From the NCBI RefSeq assembly GCF_000812665.2, contig NZ_CP014327.1, forward strand, positions 2,137,501-2,201,500: a stretch of DNA of 64,000 nucleotides, in the 5' to 3' direction. Every line of letters begins with the position of its first letter. The stretch's first letter is position 1. Source of the stretch: Falsihalocynthiibacter arcticus (GTDB lineage: Bacteria; Pseudomonadota; Alphaproteobacteria; Rhodobacterales; Rhodobacteraceae). Positions 8,045-17,485 of the stretch are shown piece by piece. Both the position numbers and the translations under genes were made by a program. The notes under the pieces are model-generated. The model saw only the letters and a program-made list of their open reading frames with translations. It was not told the origin of the DNA and searched no databases.

Positions 8045-9220
8045 TTAGGGGGCGAGGCGGGCGCGCAAGACGCGCACCATGTTCTCGCCCATAACTTTGC
8101 GGATATCGATTTCAGAAATCTCTAAGTCGAGGAGCGCTTGCGTCAGCGCAGCCAATTCGGATGTATCAAAGGCGGTGCCCACGGCACCGTCAAAATCCGA
8201 ACCAAGCGACACATAATCTGCACCTACGAGGTCAATTGCCGCCTTGATGGTTTTTGCGACGCCCATTGGAGTATCGTCGCAAGTGACGTCTTTCCAATAG
8301 CCAATCGCAATCGTGCCGCCCTTTGCAGCAACGGCTTGGATGAGGTCGTCGGGGATATTGCGCTTGATCTGGCAGTTGCTGAAGATACCTGTATGGCTCA
8401 CAACGATGGGCATTTCAGTAATTTCGAGCACATCGCGAATGACTTGTTGGCTTGAATGGGACACGTCCAAAACCATGTTGCGGGCTTGGACTTGGGCGAC
8501 AACTTCGCGGCCAAAATCGGTCAGCCCTGCGTCTGCTGTGCCATGGAGCGAGCCCCCAGCGGCGTTATCAAAGAAATGCTGTAACGAGATCATCCGAAAC
8601 CCTGCGGCTTCGAGGGCGGCGATGTTTTGGATTTTGCCCTCTAAGGGATGCGCCCCTTCAGTTCCGAGCAATGCGCCAACGGTTTTTGCCCCTGCGGCAC
8701 GCTTTTCCAACAGGTTGTCGAGTTCGCTACGCGTGGTGATAATCGTTAAGTCATCGGGAGCTTTGTCTGCGTATTTATGCAAACGGCTTGCCTGATACAG
8801 CGCCCGTTCAAGCAGGCTGTCCCATGCGGCGCGTGGCCATAACTGCGCATAAGCCAAGAGGGTGATATTGTCGCGCGCAGAGGTGGAATTCTCTTCGTAG
8901 TTTAACCCTGCGGGGCTTTTGGTGACCGTGGTAAAAACCTGAAGGGCGACGTTGCCTTCCTGCAGGCGCGGGACATCCACATGGCCACGGTCGCCACGTT
9001 CAAGCAAGCTGCGGTTCCAAAGCAACGTATCGGCGTGCCAATCACCGATCACGAGGCTGTCGTGTAACGCTTGGGCATCAGGCGTGACGGGGTAGGGCGC
9101 GTGAGCCTCGACCGTATTCAAATTGCTTTCTAAATAGCCTGGTCCAAAAGTGAGCAAAGCCCCAAGGCCGACAACAAGGATGGCGAGAACAATTTTCAGG
9201 AGTCGTTTAATACCGCGCAT
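8045..9220 (-). CDS. Membrane-anchored M19-type dipeptidase
   Basis: A 391-residue member of peptidase family M19 (renal dipeptidase type). An uncleaved N-terminal signal anchor (IVLAILVVGLGALLTF) precedes the TIM-barrel domain. Likely metal ligands are the HxD pair in GDWHADTLLW, the Glu in LLGTEGAHP, and the histidines in LDVSHSS and VVSHTGI. It should hydrolyse dipeptides on the outer face of the inner membrane using two zinc ions. It is convergent with the oxidoreductase to its left and lies downstream of a small secreted protein and pepF on the same strand. The substrate range is unknown. Confidence 0.88.
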   Translation of the reverse strand: MRGIKRLLKIVLAILVVGLGALLTFGPGYLESNLNTVEAHAPYPVTPDAQALHDSLVIGDWHADTLLWNRSLLERGDRGHVDVPRLQEGNVALQVFTTVTKSPAGLNYEENSTSARDNITLLAYAQLWPRAAWDSLLERALYQASRLHKYADKAPDDLTIITTRSELDNLLEKRAAGAKTVGALLGTEGAHPLEGKIQNIAALEAAGFRMISLQHFFDNAAGGSLHGTADAGLTDFGREVVAQVQARNMVLDVSHSSQQVIRDVLEITEMPIVVSHTGIFSNCQIKRNIPDDLIQAVAAKGGTIAIGYWKDVTCDDTPMGVAKTIKAAIDLVGADYVSLGSDFDGAVGTAFDTSELAALTQALLDLEISEIDIRKVMGENMVRVLRARLAP

Positions 9221-9306
9221 AGGAACCCTCGTTGTTTTTGGAAAAGTCTATTTCATATGAGCGAATAAACAATGAGAATTGCTAAACACGTGATGTGAAA
9301 AGTATT

Positions 9307-9753
9307 TTAAAACAAACTACAGGACGAAATATTGCCGTCGGTATCTTGGAGAACAACCATAACTTCGCTCGAATCTATAATTTGCGACGTGGTTGCCCCC
9401 TCCGCCAACATGGCATTTTCAAATTCTGTTTCGGTGGGCGTATCTATGTAGCTTTGGCCGTTGATCAAGAGGTCTTGGACATCAACCGACGTCATTGTTT
9501 CGACAAGGAGCGATTTTTCCTGTTTCCAATCCGCGCGATAAGTCCCGATCAATTCGACAGTTGCGTCGCTTCCGACAATTGTGGCGTCAAAGCTGCCTTC
9601 GCTCGTGCCATTATTGTAATAGGCGACGGTTCCCATGATTTGGTTGGTCTCGGAGAAGTTTTCACAACTCCATTGGCCAACCATAGATGGTTCCGCATTG
9701 GCACCGAACGGTGCCAATGCGAGGAGGGTGAAAACGGGGAGGGTGACGCGCAT
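9307..9753 (-). CDS. Small secreted protein of unknown function
   Basis: A 148-residue protein with a cleavable signal peptide, MRVTLPVFTLLALAPFGANA, followed by a mature domain rich in beta-forming stretches (VGQWSCENF, EGSFDATIVGSDATVELIGTY). Two cysteines, one near the mature N-terminus and one near the C-terminus (SSCSLF), could form a disulfide in the periplasm. The pattern resembles small lipocalin-like or beta-sandwich proteins, but no family was recognised. The start codon follows the pepF stop directly (TAA then ATG), so the gene is probably translated from the pepF mRNA. Confidence 0.65.
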   Translation of the reverse strand: MRVTLPVFTLLALAPFGANAEPSMVGQWSCENFSETNQIMGTVAYYNNGTSEGSFDATIVGSDATVELIGTYRADWKQEKSLLVETMTSVDVQDLLINGQSYIDTPTETEFENAMLAEGATTSQIIDSSEVMVVLQDTDGNISSCSLF

Positions 9754-11583
9754 TTAATCTTCCATCGCTTCGAGTTCGTCGATCATGCCGGAAATCATCG
9801 ACAAGCCTTTGTCCCAGAATTTGGGATCAGAGGCATCAAGTCCGAAGGGAGCGAGGAGTTCTGAGTGGTGCTTGGAACCGCCCGCCTTCAACATGTCGAA
9901 ATACTTCTCTTGGAAGTCTTCGCCGCCCTCGGCGTAGACGGCATAAAGCGCGTTCACGAGGCCATCGCCAAAGGCATAGGCGTAGACGTAGAATGGCGAG
10001 TGCACGAAGTGCGGGACATAGGCCCAGAACGTGGCATAACCCGGTGTGAATTCAAAGATAGGTCCGAGGCTTTCGGCCTGCACGGACATCCAGAGCGCGT
10101 TGATGTCTTCGGGGGTCAGTTCGCCTTGGGCGCGGGCTGCGTGGAGTTTGCATTCAAAGTCGTAAAACGCGATTTGGCGCACGACTGTGTTGATCATATC
10201 CTCGACTTTGCCCGCAAGCAGGACTTTGCGCTCTTCTTTGGTGGTGGCCTTGGCGAGCATCGCTTGGAAGGTCAGCATTTCGCCAAAAACACTGGCGGTT
10301 TCGGCCAATGTGAGGGGCGTGGAGGACAAAAGCTCGCCCTGTTCCGCAGCCAAGACTTGGTGAACGCCGTGACCAAGTTCATGCGCCAAAGTCATCACGT
10401 CACGCGGTTTTCCAAGGTAGTTGAGCATGACATAGGGATGCACATTTGTGACCGTTGGATGCGCGAAGGCACCCGGCGCTTTGCCCGGTTTGACCGCTGC
10501 ATCAATCCAACCTTCGGAGAAGAACGGCGCGGCGATATCAGCCATTCTGGGGTCAAAACCAGCATAAGCTTCCATCACGGTGTCTTTGGCTTCTTGCCAA
10601 TCGACTGTTTTTTCGTCTTTTTTCGGGAGAGGCGCGTTTCGGTCCCAAGTTTGCATCGTTTCAAGGCCAAGCCATTTTGCCTTGAGGGCATAATAGCGAT
10701 GGGAGAGTTTTGGATAGGCGGCCACAACCGCATTGCGCAGGGCCTCGACAACTTCTGGTTCTACATGGTTCGACAAATGCCGCGCCGTCTGGGGCGAGGG
10801 CATTTTGCGCCAGCGATCATCAATTTCTTTTTCTTTGGCCAATGTGTTGTGAACACGCGCGAATATTTTGATGTTCTCTTCAAAAACACGGGCCAACTCA
10901 AAGTTCGCCACTTCGCGTTTTGCACGGTCTTGATCGGTCAAAAGGTTGAGAACGGCTTCGAGGTTCATGTCTTCGCCGTCAATGGTGAATTGCAATCCGG
11001 CGATCGTTTCGTCGAATAAACGGTTCCACGCGGCGGCACCAACAGTCGATTGATCGTGCAGGAATTTTTCCAACTCGTCGGACAATTGGTGCGGCTTCAT
11101 TGCGCGTTGACGATCAAAAATCGGTTTGTAGCGTTTCAAATCGGCATTTTCGGCAAACATGTTTGCCAAAGCTTCGTCTTCAAGGCGGTTCAACTCAAGG
11201 CTATAGAAAACCAGCGGAGTCGTGAAAACGGTCACTTTTTCTTGGGTGTCGGACATGAATTTCGCGCGATCACTATCGGTTGTGATCTGATAATACCGTA
11301 AGCCCGCAAATGACATGATGCGGCCTGCAATCAGGTCAATTGCTTCATAGGCGTGAACGCAAGCAAGCATTCCGGTGGCATCCAGATCTGCGAGTTTACC
11401 TTCGTAGGCCGCGGCGAAATCGGCGCAGGCCGTCTCAAGCCAAGCCATATCACGGGTCAATTCGGGCGCGTCTTCACTGGTGTAAAGATCGTCGAGGTTC
11501 CATTCTGGCAGGTCGCCGAAATCGGCGGCCTCTCCAGTGGAAGGGGTCGCATCGAAGACGGGCATAGGACGGGAAAAACGCAT
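9754..11583 (-). CDS. pepF: M3-family oligoendopeptidase F
   Basis: A 609-residue zinc metallopeptidase of the M3 family. The catalytic motif LAHELGHGVHQ supplies two His ligands and the catalytic Glu, with the third ligand in TLAETASVFGEML. It is cytoplasmic, has no signal peptide, and cleaves peptides of moderate length. The start at 11583 was chosen because a GAGG sequence sits six bases upstream; the longer ORF from 11613 has no such site. A small secreted protein follows with no gap. The length and motifs agree with the family throughout, with no sign of damage. Confidence 0.93.
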   Translation of the reverse strand: MRFSRPMPVFDATPSTGEAADFGDLPEWNLDDLYTSEDAPELTRDMAWLETACADFAAAYEGKLADLDATGMLACVHAYEAIDLIAGRIMSFAGLRYYQITTDSDRAKFMSDTQEKVTVFTTPLVFYSLELNRLEDEALANMFAENADLKRYKPIFDRQRAMKPHQLSDELEKFLHDQSTVGAAAWNRLFDETIAGLQFTIDGEDMNLEAVLNLLTDQDRAKREVANFELARVFEENIKIFARVHNTLAKEKEIDDRWRKMPSPQTARHLSNHVEPEVVEALRNAVVAAYPKLSHRYYALKAKWLGLETMQTWDRNAPLPKKDEKTVDWQEAKDTVMEAYAGFDPRMADIAAPFFSEGWIDAAVKPGKAPGAFAHPTVTNVHPYVMLNYLGKPRDVMTLAHELGHGVHQVLAAEQGELLSSTPLTLAETASVFGEMLTFQAMLAKATTKEERKVLLAGKVEDMINTVVRQIAFYDFECKLHAARAQGELTPEDINALWMSVQAESLGPIFEFTPGYATFWAYVPHFVHSPFYVYAYAFGDGLVNALYAVYAEGGEDFQEKYFDMLKAGGSKHHSELLAPFGLDASDPKFWDKGLSMISGMIDELEAMED

Positions 11584-11718
11584 GAAAAACCTCAATAATT
11601 GCCCTCTAGACATAGGCCTTCGGAGGGGGGCGGTTCAAGGGGTATGGGGGCGCGCAAAGGTAAAAACACCCCAAGCCACAGGAAAATCGCGCGGGATTTT
11701 ATTTAGAAAGGGCGCGGG

Positions 11719-12654
11719 CTAAGTATTCTCACCAAAAAACTCACACATCATGTCGGTTACACGATCTAATGTTTCGGGATTTTCAAAGAGGATTTCGTGC
11801 TCGGCTTTCGCGACCATTTCTACACGTCCGCTCGGCCAATGCGCCATGCGTTTTCCAATAGCACCAGCGCGAACGACGCGCTCATTTGTTCCGAGAAACG
11901 TCAGGCAAGGAACATTGGGCGAGGGCAGTTTTGCGAGATCGCGACACTCTCGCAACCCTTCGATGAGCCAGCCAAGTGACGGGCCCCCGAGGGCCAATTC
12001 AGGGTGCGCAACGACTTGGGATTTGAGCCATTCGTAGGTTGGCCGATCACTCGTCAGCATATTGTCCGCATAGGGTTCCGTGAGGACATAGGTCTGAATA
12101 TTTGTCCCCGGACTTAGGGTTTTCCCCTTGCCGACCTGATGCGCAACCGCACCCAAAACCCACGCGGGAAGGCGCATCCTTGGCGGGACATTGATCCCCC
12201 ACATTGGCCCCGTTAAACATACCGCTTTGACATCAAGACCATTTGAAAGCGCGCGCAGAGCGATACATCCGCCCATCGAATGCCCCAGTAAATAATACGG
12301 CTCGGGGAGGGACATTTCTTTGGCTGCGGCTACCATGGTCGCAACATCGAGTTGATAGTCCTGAAAATCTTCAACATGACCAAGGAGGCGATCAGGTGCA
12401 TCCCGATCTGAGAGGCCTTGTCCCCGCCAATCAACGACTAATGCCGCATAGCCGCGCGTGCCCAAGACCGTCGCCGTTGGCGCGTATTTTTCGATGTATT
12501 CCGTGCGCCCAGGGAAGATCAGGACCGTTCCCATGGGCGCATCTTGGTTCCAAACGCCCAATCGAATCCGCACACCATCAGAAGTCGTCCACCATGTGGC
12601 GTCTCCGGGGTCTGCGGCGCCGACTATATCCTCAAAAAAGGGGGCGGTTTTCAT
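11719..12654 (-). CDS. Alpha/beta hydrolase, lysophospholipase/monoacylglycerol lipase type
   Basis: A 311-residue serine hydrolase. The nucleophile elbow YLLGHSMGGCIALRAL gives the catalytic Ser, the oxyanion region is seen in VLIFPGRTEYIEKY, and the likely catalytic His lies in KAEHEILFENP. There is no signal peptide, so it is cytoplasmic or membrane-associated. Related proteins hydrolyse monoacylglycerols or lysophospholipids; the actual substrate is unknown. It lies 3 bases downstream of the SCP2 gene on the same strand, so the two are probably one transcript, which fits a lipid-related role. Confidence 0.85.
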   Translation of the reverse strand: MKTAPFFEDIVGAADPGDATWWTTSDGVRIRLGVWNQDAPMGTVLIFPGRTEYIEKYAPTATVLGTRGYAALVVDWRGQGLSDRDAPDRLLGHVEDFQDYQLDVATMVAAAKEMSLPEPYYLLGHSMGGCIALRALSNGLDVKAVCLTGPMWGINVPPRMRLPAWVLGAVAHQVGKGKTLSPGTNIQTYVLTEPYADNMLTSDRPTYEWLKSQVVAHPELALGGPSLGWLIEGLRECRDLAKLPSPNVPCLTFLGTNERVVRAGAIGKRMAHWPSGRVEMVAKAEHEILFENPETLDRVTDMMCEFFGENT

Positions 12655-12657
12655 GGC

Positions 12658-12942
12658 TTAGGACAATTCTGCGCCGAGTTTAATGGCCGTTGCCATGTCA
12701 CCGTCCATAGAAAGTTTGCCCGTCATAAAGGCCGTTGTGGGGTTCAAGCTGCCGTCGAGAATGGCCTGAAACGTTTCGACATCCGCCGACAAAGTAACAT
12801 CCGTGTCGTCGTCGCCCGCGCGCACGCCGTCCGCGTCGATGACAATGCCGCCTTCGCCTTCGACCATGAACTTTGCAGTCCCATCGAAGGATTTGATTTT
12901 CTCAGACAAAACGCCGACGGCAGCAGTGATTATTTCGCTCAT
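12658..12942 (-). CDS. SCP2 sterol-carrier-domain protein
   Basis: A 94-residue single-domain protein matching the SCP2 lipid-binding fold. It reads FDGTAKFMVEGEGGIVIDAD and ADVTLSADVETFQAILDGSL, followed by the FMTGKLSMDGDM signature near the C-terminus. Such proteins bind fatty acyl chains in a hydrophobic tunnel. It starts 71 bases from the divergent TPR gene, so a shared promoter region lies at 12943-13013. The alpha/beta hydrolase follows 3 bases after the stop. The family assignment is secure; the ligand is unknown. Confidence 0.88.
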   Translation of the reverse strand: MSEIITAAVGVLSEKIKSFDGTAKFMVEGEGGIVIDADGVRAGDDDTDVTLSADVETFQAILDGSLNPTTAFMTGKLSMDGDMATAIKLGAELS

Positions 12943-13013
12943 TTAGATTCTCCTAAAAACGTGAAGGTTTGGGGGTCGCTTTTCCCAACCTTTCGGCTAC
13001 AGTTGCATTTGTT

Positions 13014-13586
13014 ATGAGCGCTTTAAACCCCTTTCTCAATCGTATCGTTACGGCATTTCTTCTTGCGACAGTCATTTTATGGGCTGGCGGGCAAGCCGCG
13101 CAGGCGCAGGATGTCGATTTGGATGTGCTTTTCGCAGACCTCGCAGACCCGCAAAACGAAAACTGGGAAAAGACCGAAGATCAAATTCGCGCTCTTTTCA
13201 GGGAGTCCGGCTCGGAGTCGATGAATTTCTTGCTAGAACGCGGTTATGCGGCTCTTTCACAAGGGGATTTGGAAGTGGCCGTGGAACATTTTACGGCGCT
13301 CACCGACCACGCACCCGATTTTGCCGAAGGGTATAATGGGCGGGCGACGACGTATTTTAATCTAGGTATGTATGGGCCGTCGGTTTCGGACATCGCAAAG
13401 GTCCTATCGTTAGAGCCACGCCACTTTGGCGCGATCATTGGACTGGCGCGAATCTTGGAGGATTCGGGTAAACCCAAACAAGCGCTTGAGGTCTATCAGC
13501 AGGTTACCTTAATACACCCCAACCAACCGCAGGTCGCAAAAGCCATTGCGCGCTTGAGTGCATCAGTCGGCGGGACCAACCTTTAA
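13014..13586 (+). CDS. Exported tetratricopeptide-repeat protein
   Basis: A 190-residue protein with a signal peptide (NPFLNRIVTAFLLATVILWA, then GGQAAQAQ) and at least three TPR helices in its mature part: LERGYAALSQGDLEVAVEHF, GYNGRATTYFNLGMYGPSV and IIGLARILEDSGKPKQALEV. TPR domains hold protein partners, so this is probably a periplasmic scaffold. The ATG at 13014 was chosen because it begins the signal peptide; the longer ORF start at 12969 adds a non-signal extension. The helicase gene starts 12 bases downstream, suggesting co-transcription. Confidence 0.8.
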   Translation: MSALNPFLNRIVTAFLLATVILWAGGQAAQAQDVDLDVLFADLADPQNENWEKTEDQIRALFRESGSESMNFLLERGYAALSQGDLEVAVEHFTALTDHAPDFAEGYNGRATTYFNLGMYGPSVSDIAKVLSLEPRHFGAIIGLARILEDSGKPKQALEVYQQVTLIHPNQPQVAKAIARLSASVGGTNL

Positions 13587-13598
13587 GGGCTGAAGAAC

Positions 13599-16400
13599 AT
13601 GGCGAACGCGCCGCGGATCAAAGCGATCCTAGGTCCAACGAATACGGGCAAAACTCACTATGCAATCGAACGTATGCTGGCACATCGAACTGGTGTGATT
13701 GGCCTGCCGTTGCGCCTTTTGGCGCGCGAAGTTTACGACAAGATTGTCGCTCTGCGCGGGCCATCCGTCGTGGCATTGGTGACGGGCGAGGAGCGTATTG
13801 TGCCGCCACGCGCCCAATATTGGGTCTGTACGGTTGAAGCGATGCCCGAGGGAATGGGCTGTGATTTCCTTGCGGTTGATGAAATTCAGCTTTGCGCCGA
13901 TCCCGAGCGAGGCCATATTTTTACCGACCGATTGCTGCGCGCCCGTGGCTTGCACGAAACCCTGTTTATGGGGTCGGACACGATGCGCAGTGCAATTGCC
14001 GATCTCTTGGGGGATGTGGATTTTATAAGGCGCGAACGGCTTTCGGAGCTGACTTACGCGGGCAGTAAAAAGATCGCGCGGATGCCGGGGCGCTCGGCGA
14101 TCGTTGGGTTTTCGGTGGAAAATCTCTATGCAATCGCGGAACTTCTGCGGCGGCAAAAGGGTGGCGCCGCCGTTGTGACGGGGGGGCTTAGTCCGCGCAC
14201 TCGCAATGCCCAAGTCGAGATGTATCAAAACGGCGAAGTGGACTATTTGGTGGCGACGGACGCCATTGGGATGGGGCTCAATCTTGATATCAACCACGTG
14301 GCGTTTTCGGCCACCGATAAGTTTGACGGGCGGCGTATGCGGCCTTTGATGCCCAATGAGTTGGCCCAGATTGCAGGGCGGGCAGGGCGGCACATGAGCC
14401 ATGGTAGCTTTGGCGTAACGGGGGACGCTGCTCCGCTTGAGGATGGTTTGGCCGATGCCATAATGAACCACCGTTTTGCACCCATTAAAAAGCTGAACTG
14501 GCGTAATTCCCGGCTGGAATTTGGCACCAGCAATGCGTTGATTCGAAGTCTTGAAGTCGCGCCAAATGACGAACGTTTGGTAAAAGCGCGCGAAGCGGAC
14601 GATCTGCGCACCCTCAAAACACTAACGGCGATGCCGATTGTGAGCGATAAAATTGTTTCTGCTGGCGATGTTAAACGGCTTTGGGATGTTTGCCGTGTTC
14701 CCGATTTTCGGGGAATCAGCCACGGCGAGCATGCAGGACTTTTGGAGCAATTGTTTCGATTCTTGCAGGAATTTAACCGTGTACCGGACGATTGGTTCGC
14801 CAGACAGGTCAAACGGATCGATAAAACGGACGGTGATATCGATGTTTTATCTAAAAGATTGGCGTTTATCCGCACATGGACTTATGTTTCTCAGCGTAGC
14901 GGGTGGCTTGACGACGAAACCCATTGGCGAGAAGCGACGCGCGCTGTAGAAGACCGATTATCAGACGCGCTCCATGGGGCGCTCACACAACGATTTGTTG
15001 ACCGGCGGACAAGTGTTTTGTTGCGGCGGTTGAAGCAGAAGGAGGGCCTAGTGGCCGACGTAAACGATAAAGGTGAAGTTCTAGTTGAGGGCGAATTCGT
15101 CGGTAAGCTAGAGGGATTTCAGTTCAGCCAAGATAAGAGCGCTAGCTCTGAAGAGGCCAAAACACTGCGGGCGGCAAGCCTGCAAGCTCTGGCCCCAGAG
15201 TTCCATTTGCGTGCAGATCGTTTTTATAACGCTCCTGATACCGAGATCGATTTCACCGAGCAAGGGGGCCTCATGTGGGGCGAACTTGCGCTTGGAAAAT
15301 TGGTCGTCGGGTCGGACCCGCTCAAACCTTTGGTCGTTGCGTTTGTCGACGAGGAAGCGGGCCCCGATGTGATCCAAAAGGTCACACGTCGCCTGCAACA
15401 TTTCATTGATCGCAAAGTCGCGACCCTGTTTGAACCCTTGTTGGCAATGAGCCGCGATGAAGCCCTCACAGGGATGGCCCGTGGTTTCGCCTTCCGGATG
15501 GTCGAAGATTTCGGCATTATTTCGCGCGATCAAGTGGCCACGGAAGTGAAAGACCTTGATCAGGACGCCCGTGGCGCGCTGCGCAAGCACGGCATTCGTT
15601 TCGGTCAGTTTACGATCTTTATGCCGCTCTTGCTGAAGCCTGCAGCGACACGTTTGCGTCTGGTTCTTTGGTCGTTGGCTAAAGATTTGGCAGAATTTCC
15701 CGAAAGCCCCCCTCCGGGTCTTGTGACAATTCCGACCGACACTTCGGCTCCATTGGGCGCTGATATGATGGCGGGATATCGGAACGCGGGTGACCGCGCG
15801 ATCCGTATCGATATGTTGGAACGCTTGGCTGACTTACTGCGCACACAAAATAGTCGTTCTGGCTTTGAAGCCAATCCTGACATGTTGTCGATTACGGGCA
15901 TGACTTTGGAGCAATTCTCCAAGCTGATGGTCGGCCTTGGCTATAAAGCCGAAAAGGGCGAGCGCAGCAAAGTTAAAGCGGCCCCCGTTGTGGCTGCGGT
16001 TGAACCAGAAGCGACAGAAGTGGTTGCGATCGAAGATGCAACAACTGCAGTTCCAGAGGATTCAGCACCGGTAGAGGCTGTTCCTGCGGAAGAAAGCGCA
16101 GAAGAGGCGAAAGCTCCAGAAACAAGCGTCGAATCTCCTGAAGTGGAGGCTTTCTATACGTTTACATGGGCACCGAAGCCTCGGCCAAACAATCGTCGTC
16201 CACAAAAGGATGCGGCTGAAGGCACTCGCGGCAAGCCACAAGGACGTAAACCTGACGCAAAACGCGGTGGGCCAAAAGGTGGAAAGCCAGCCCCTCAAGG
16301 CGGCAAAAACTTCCAAGCACGACCTCCTAAAAAAGAGAAGCCGATTGATCCCGACAATCCCTTCGCAATGGCCCTTATGGGGTTGAAAGACAAAAAATAA
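13599..16400 (+). CDS. SUV3-type RNA/DNA helicase with basic tail
   Basis: A 933-residue superfamily 2 helicase related to mitochondrial SUV3. It has motif I GPTNTGKTHYAIERML, a DEIQ motif II in FLAVDEIQLC, motif III GSDTMRS, and the C-terminal helicase motifs ATDAIGMGLNLDI and QIAGRAGR. The central and C-terminal regions resemble the alphaproteobacterial family. An acidic Ala/Glu linker (about residues 785-850) leads to a Lys/Gly/Pro-rich tail. It probably unwinds structured RNA during turnover. It is followed 3 bases later by an S4-domain RNA-binding gene, which supports a joint RNA role. Confidence 0.88.
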   Translation: MANAPRIKAILGPTNTGKTHYAIERMLAHRTGVIGLPLRLLAREVYDKIVALRGPSVVALVTGEERIVPPRAQYWVCTVEAMPEGMGCDFLAVDEIQLCADPERGHIFTDRLLRARGLHETLFMGSDTMRSAIADLLGDVDFIRRERLSELTYAGSKKIARMPGRSAIVGFSVENLYAIAELLRRQKGGAAVVTGGLSPRTRNAQVEMYQNGEVDYLVATDAIGMGLNLDINHVAFSATDKFDGRRMRPLMPNELAQIAGRAGRHMSHGSFGVTGDAAPLEDGLADAIMNHRFAPIKKLNWRNSRLEFGTSNALIRSLEVAPNDERLVKAREADDLRTLKTLTAMPIVSDKIVSAGDVKRLWDVCRVPDFRGISHGEHAGLLEQLFRFLQEFNRVPDDWFARQVKRIDKTDGDIDVLSKRLAFIRTWTYVSQRSGWLDDETHWREATRAVEDRLSDALHGALTQRFVDRRTSVLLRRLKQKEGLVADVNDKGEVLVEGEFVGKLEGFQFSQDKSASSEEAKTLRAASLQALAPEFHLRADRFYNAPDTEIDFTEQGGLMWGELALGKLVVGSDPLKPLVVAFVDEEAGPDVIQKVTRRLQHFIDRKVATLFEPLLAMSRDEALTGMARGFAFRMVEDFGIISRDQVATEVKDLDQDARGALRKHGIRFGQFTIFMPLLLKPAATRLRLVLWSLAKDLAEFPESPPPGLVTIPTDTSAPLGADMMAGYRNAGDRAIRIDMLERLADLLRTQNSRSGFEANPDMLSITGMTLEQFSKLMVGLGYKAEKGERSKVKAAPVVAAVEPEATEVVAIEDATTAVPEDSAPVEAVPAEESAEEAKAPETSVESPEVEAFYTFTWAPKPRPNNRRPQKDAAEGTRGKPQGRKPDAKRGGPKGGKPAPQGGKNFQARPPKKEKPIDPDNPFAMALMGLKDKK

Positions 16401-16403
16401 ACT

Positions 16404-16820
16404 ATGATTGAACTCCCGCCCAAACTTCGGGTTGATAAATGGCTCTGGCACGCGCGATTCTTTAAAACGCGCGGGCTAGCGAGCAAACTCGTGACGGGCG
16501 GGCATTTGCGGGTGAATGGTGCTAAAATAGCCAAGTCGAGCTACGTTGTCGCCCTCGGGGATACGCTAACCTTTCCGCAAGGAGACCGCGTTCGGATCGT
16601 GCGTGTGATTCAGATGTCGGTTCGACGGGGGCCAGCACCCGAAGCGCAAGGACTCTATGAGGATCATTCGCCACCGCCCGATCCCAAAGCGCCCTATGAG
16701 CAGAAAACTGTTCCAGCTAAACCGAAATACGAGGGAAAAGCGCGGCCTACCAAAAAGGAACGGCGCAAAAGCATTCTTTCCCGACGTCAAATGCTTGAAA
16801 GATCACGCGAGCTAGAATAG
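16404..16820 (+). CDS. S4-domain RNA-binding protein (Hsp15-like)
   Basis: A 138-residue protein with an N-terminal S4 domain (about residues 7-65) that includes RVDKWLWHARFFKTRGLASK and GGHLRVNGAKIAK. The C-terminal half is basic and disordered. The related protein Hsp15 (HslR) rescues stalled 50S subunits carrying nascent chains; whether this protein does the same is an inference. It lies 3 bases after the SUV3-type helicase and 33 bases before fdxA, so it is probably part of an operon. Confidence 0.88.
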   Translation: MIELPPKLRVDKWLWHARFFKTRGLASKLVTGGHLRVNGAKIAKSSYVVALGDTLTFPQGDRVRIVRVIQMSVRRGPAPEAQGLYEDHSPPPDPKAPYEQKTVPAKPKYEGKARPTKKERRKSILSRRQMLERSRELE

Positions 16821-16853
16821 CTAGGGCGTCGAAACAAACAAACGAGTTCCCGC

Positions 16854-17192
16854 ATGACCTATATCGTCAACGACGCCTGTATCGCTTGCAAATATACCGA
16901 CTGTGTCGAGGTTTGCCCCGTAGATTGCTTCTACGAAGGGGAAAATATGCTGGTGATTCATCCAGACGAATGCATCGATTGCGGCGTTTGCGAGCCAGAG
17001 TGCCCAGCGGATGCGATCCGTCCCGATACCGAGCCAGATACAGAAAAATGGGTTGAGTTTAACCGCAAGTATTCGGAACTTTGGCCTGTGATCATCGCCA
17101 AGAAAGACCAGCTCCCCGATGCGGAAGAGCGCGATGGAGAAGACGGAAAACTTGAGAAGTACTTCTCAGAGAAGCCCGGCGAAGGCAGCTAA
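16854..17192 (+). CDS. fdxA: 7Fe ferredoxin FdxA
   Basis: A 112-residue ferredoxin of the [3Fe-4S][4Fe-4S] type. Cysteines are seen at 9, 12, 17, 21, 25, 40, 43, 46 and 50, with the [16 protein letters not shown] cluster for the 4Fe-4S centre and [11 protein letters not shown] for the other. It is a soluble electron carrier. The sequence continues with the C-terminal extension common to alphaproteobacterial FdxA. The gene is the last of the helicase-S4-ferredoxin run. Two hairpins follow it before carD. Confidence 0.95.
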   Translation: MTYIVNDACIACKYTDCVEVCPVDCFYEGENMLVIHPDECIDCGVCEPECPADAIRPDTEPDTEKWVEFNRKYSELWPVIIAKKDQLPDAEERDGEDGKLEKYFSEKPGEGS

Positions 17193-17260
17193 GAGTGATT
17201 CGTTTTTTGGCCTATTTTGGGCTCAAAAAACGGCCCTAAATGCGAGGTTTTTTGTGAAAT

Positions 17261-17279
17261 CCCCCATGATTTTAGGGGG
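17261..17279 (+). terminator. Hairpin downstream of fdxA
   Basis: CCCCC (17261-17265) and GGGGG (17275-17279) form a 5-bp GC stem with a 9-base AT-rich loop, 68 bases after the fdxA stop. The following T-run is short, so this is a plausible but weak terminator. A GGGC/GCCC pair between 17219 and 17236 may form an earlier stem. Confidence 0.4.
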
Positions 17280-17365
17280 TTGAGCAAACCTATGCTGACG
17301 TAACTTTCCTATAGGTTGATTTTCTGATATAGTATGTAAGTAGATACAGACAGTGTCCCGAAGCT

Positions 17366-17399
17366 GCCCGCTTAGCACAGACCGTGCGCGGGCCTTTTT
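17366..17399 (+). terminator. Strong intrinsic terminator upstream of carD
   Basis: GCCCGC (17366-17371) pairs with GCGGGC (17388-17393), and an inner GCAC pairs with GTGC with a three-base bulge; five T residues follow (17395-17399). It lies 174 bases after fdxA and 87 bases before carD. That position is unusual for an fdxA terminator and could mark the 3' end of a short separate transcript beginning near 17310-17340. Confidence 0.65.
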
Positions 17400-17485
17400 C
17401 TTCTGAGAGGTGCAGACCGAACGTGGCTTTGTCCAAGTCCGCGGATGCATCCCTTGCGCTGTCTCAAAACAAGGAAGAGTGCTGA

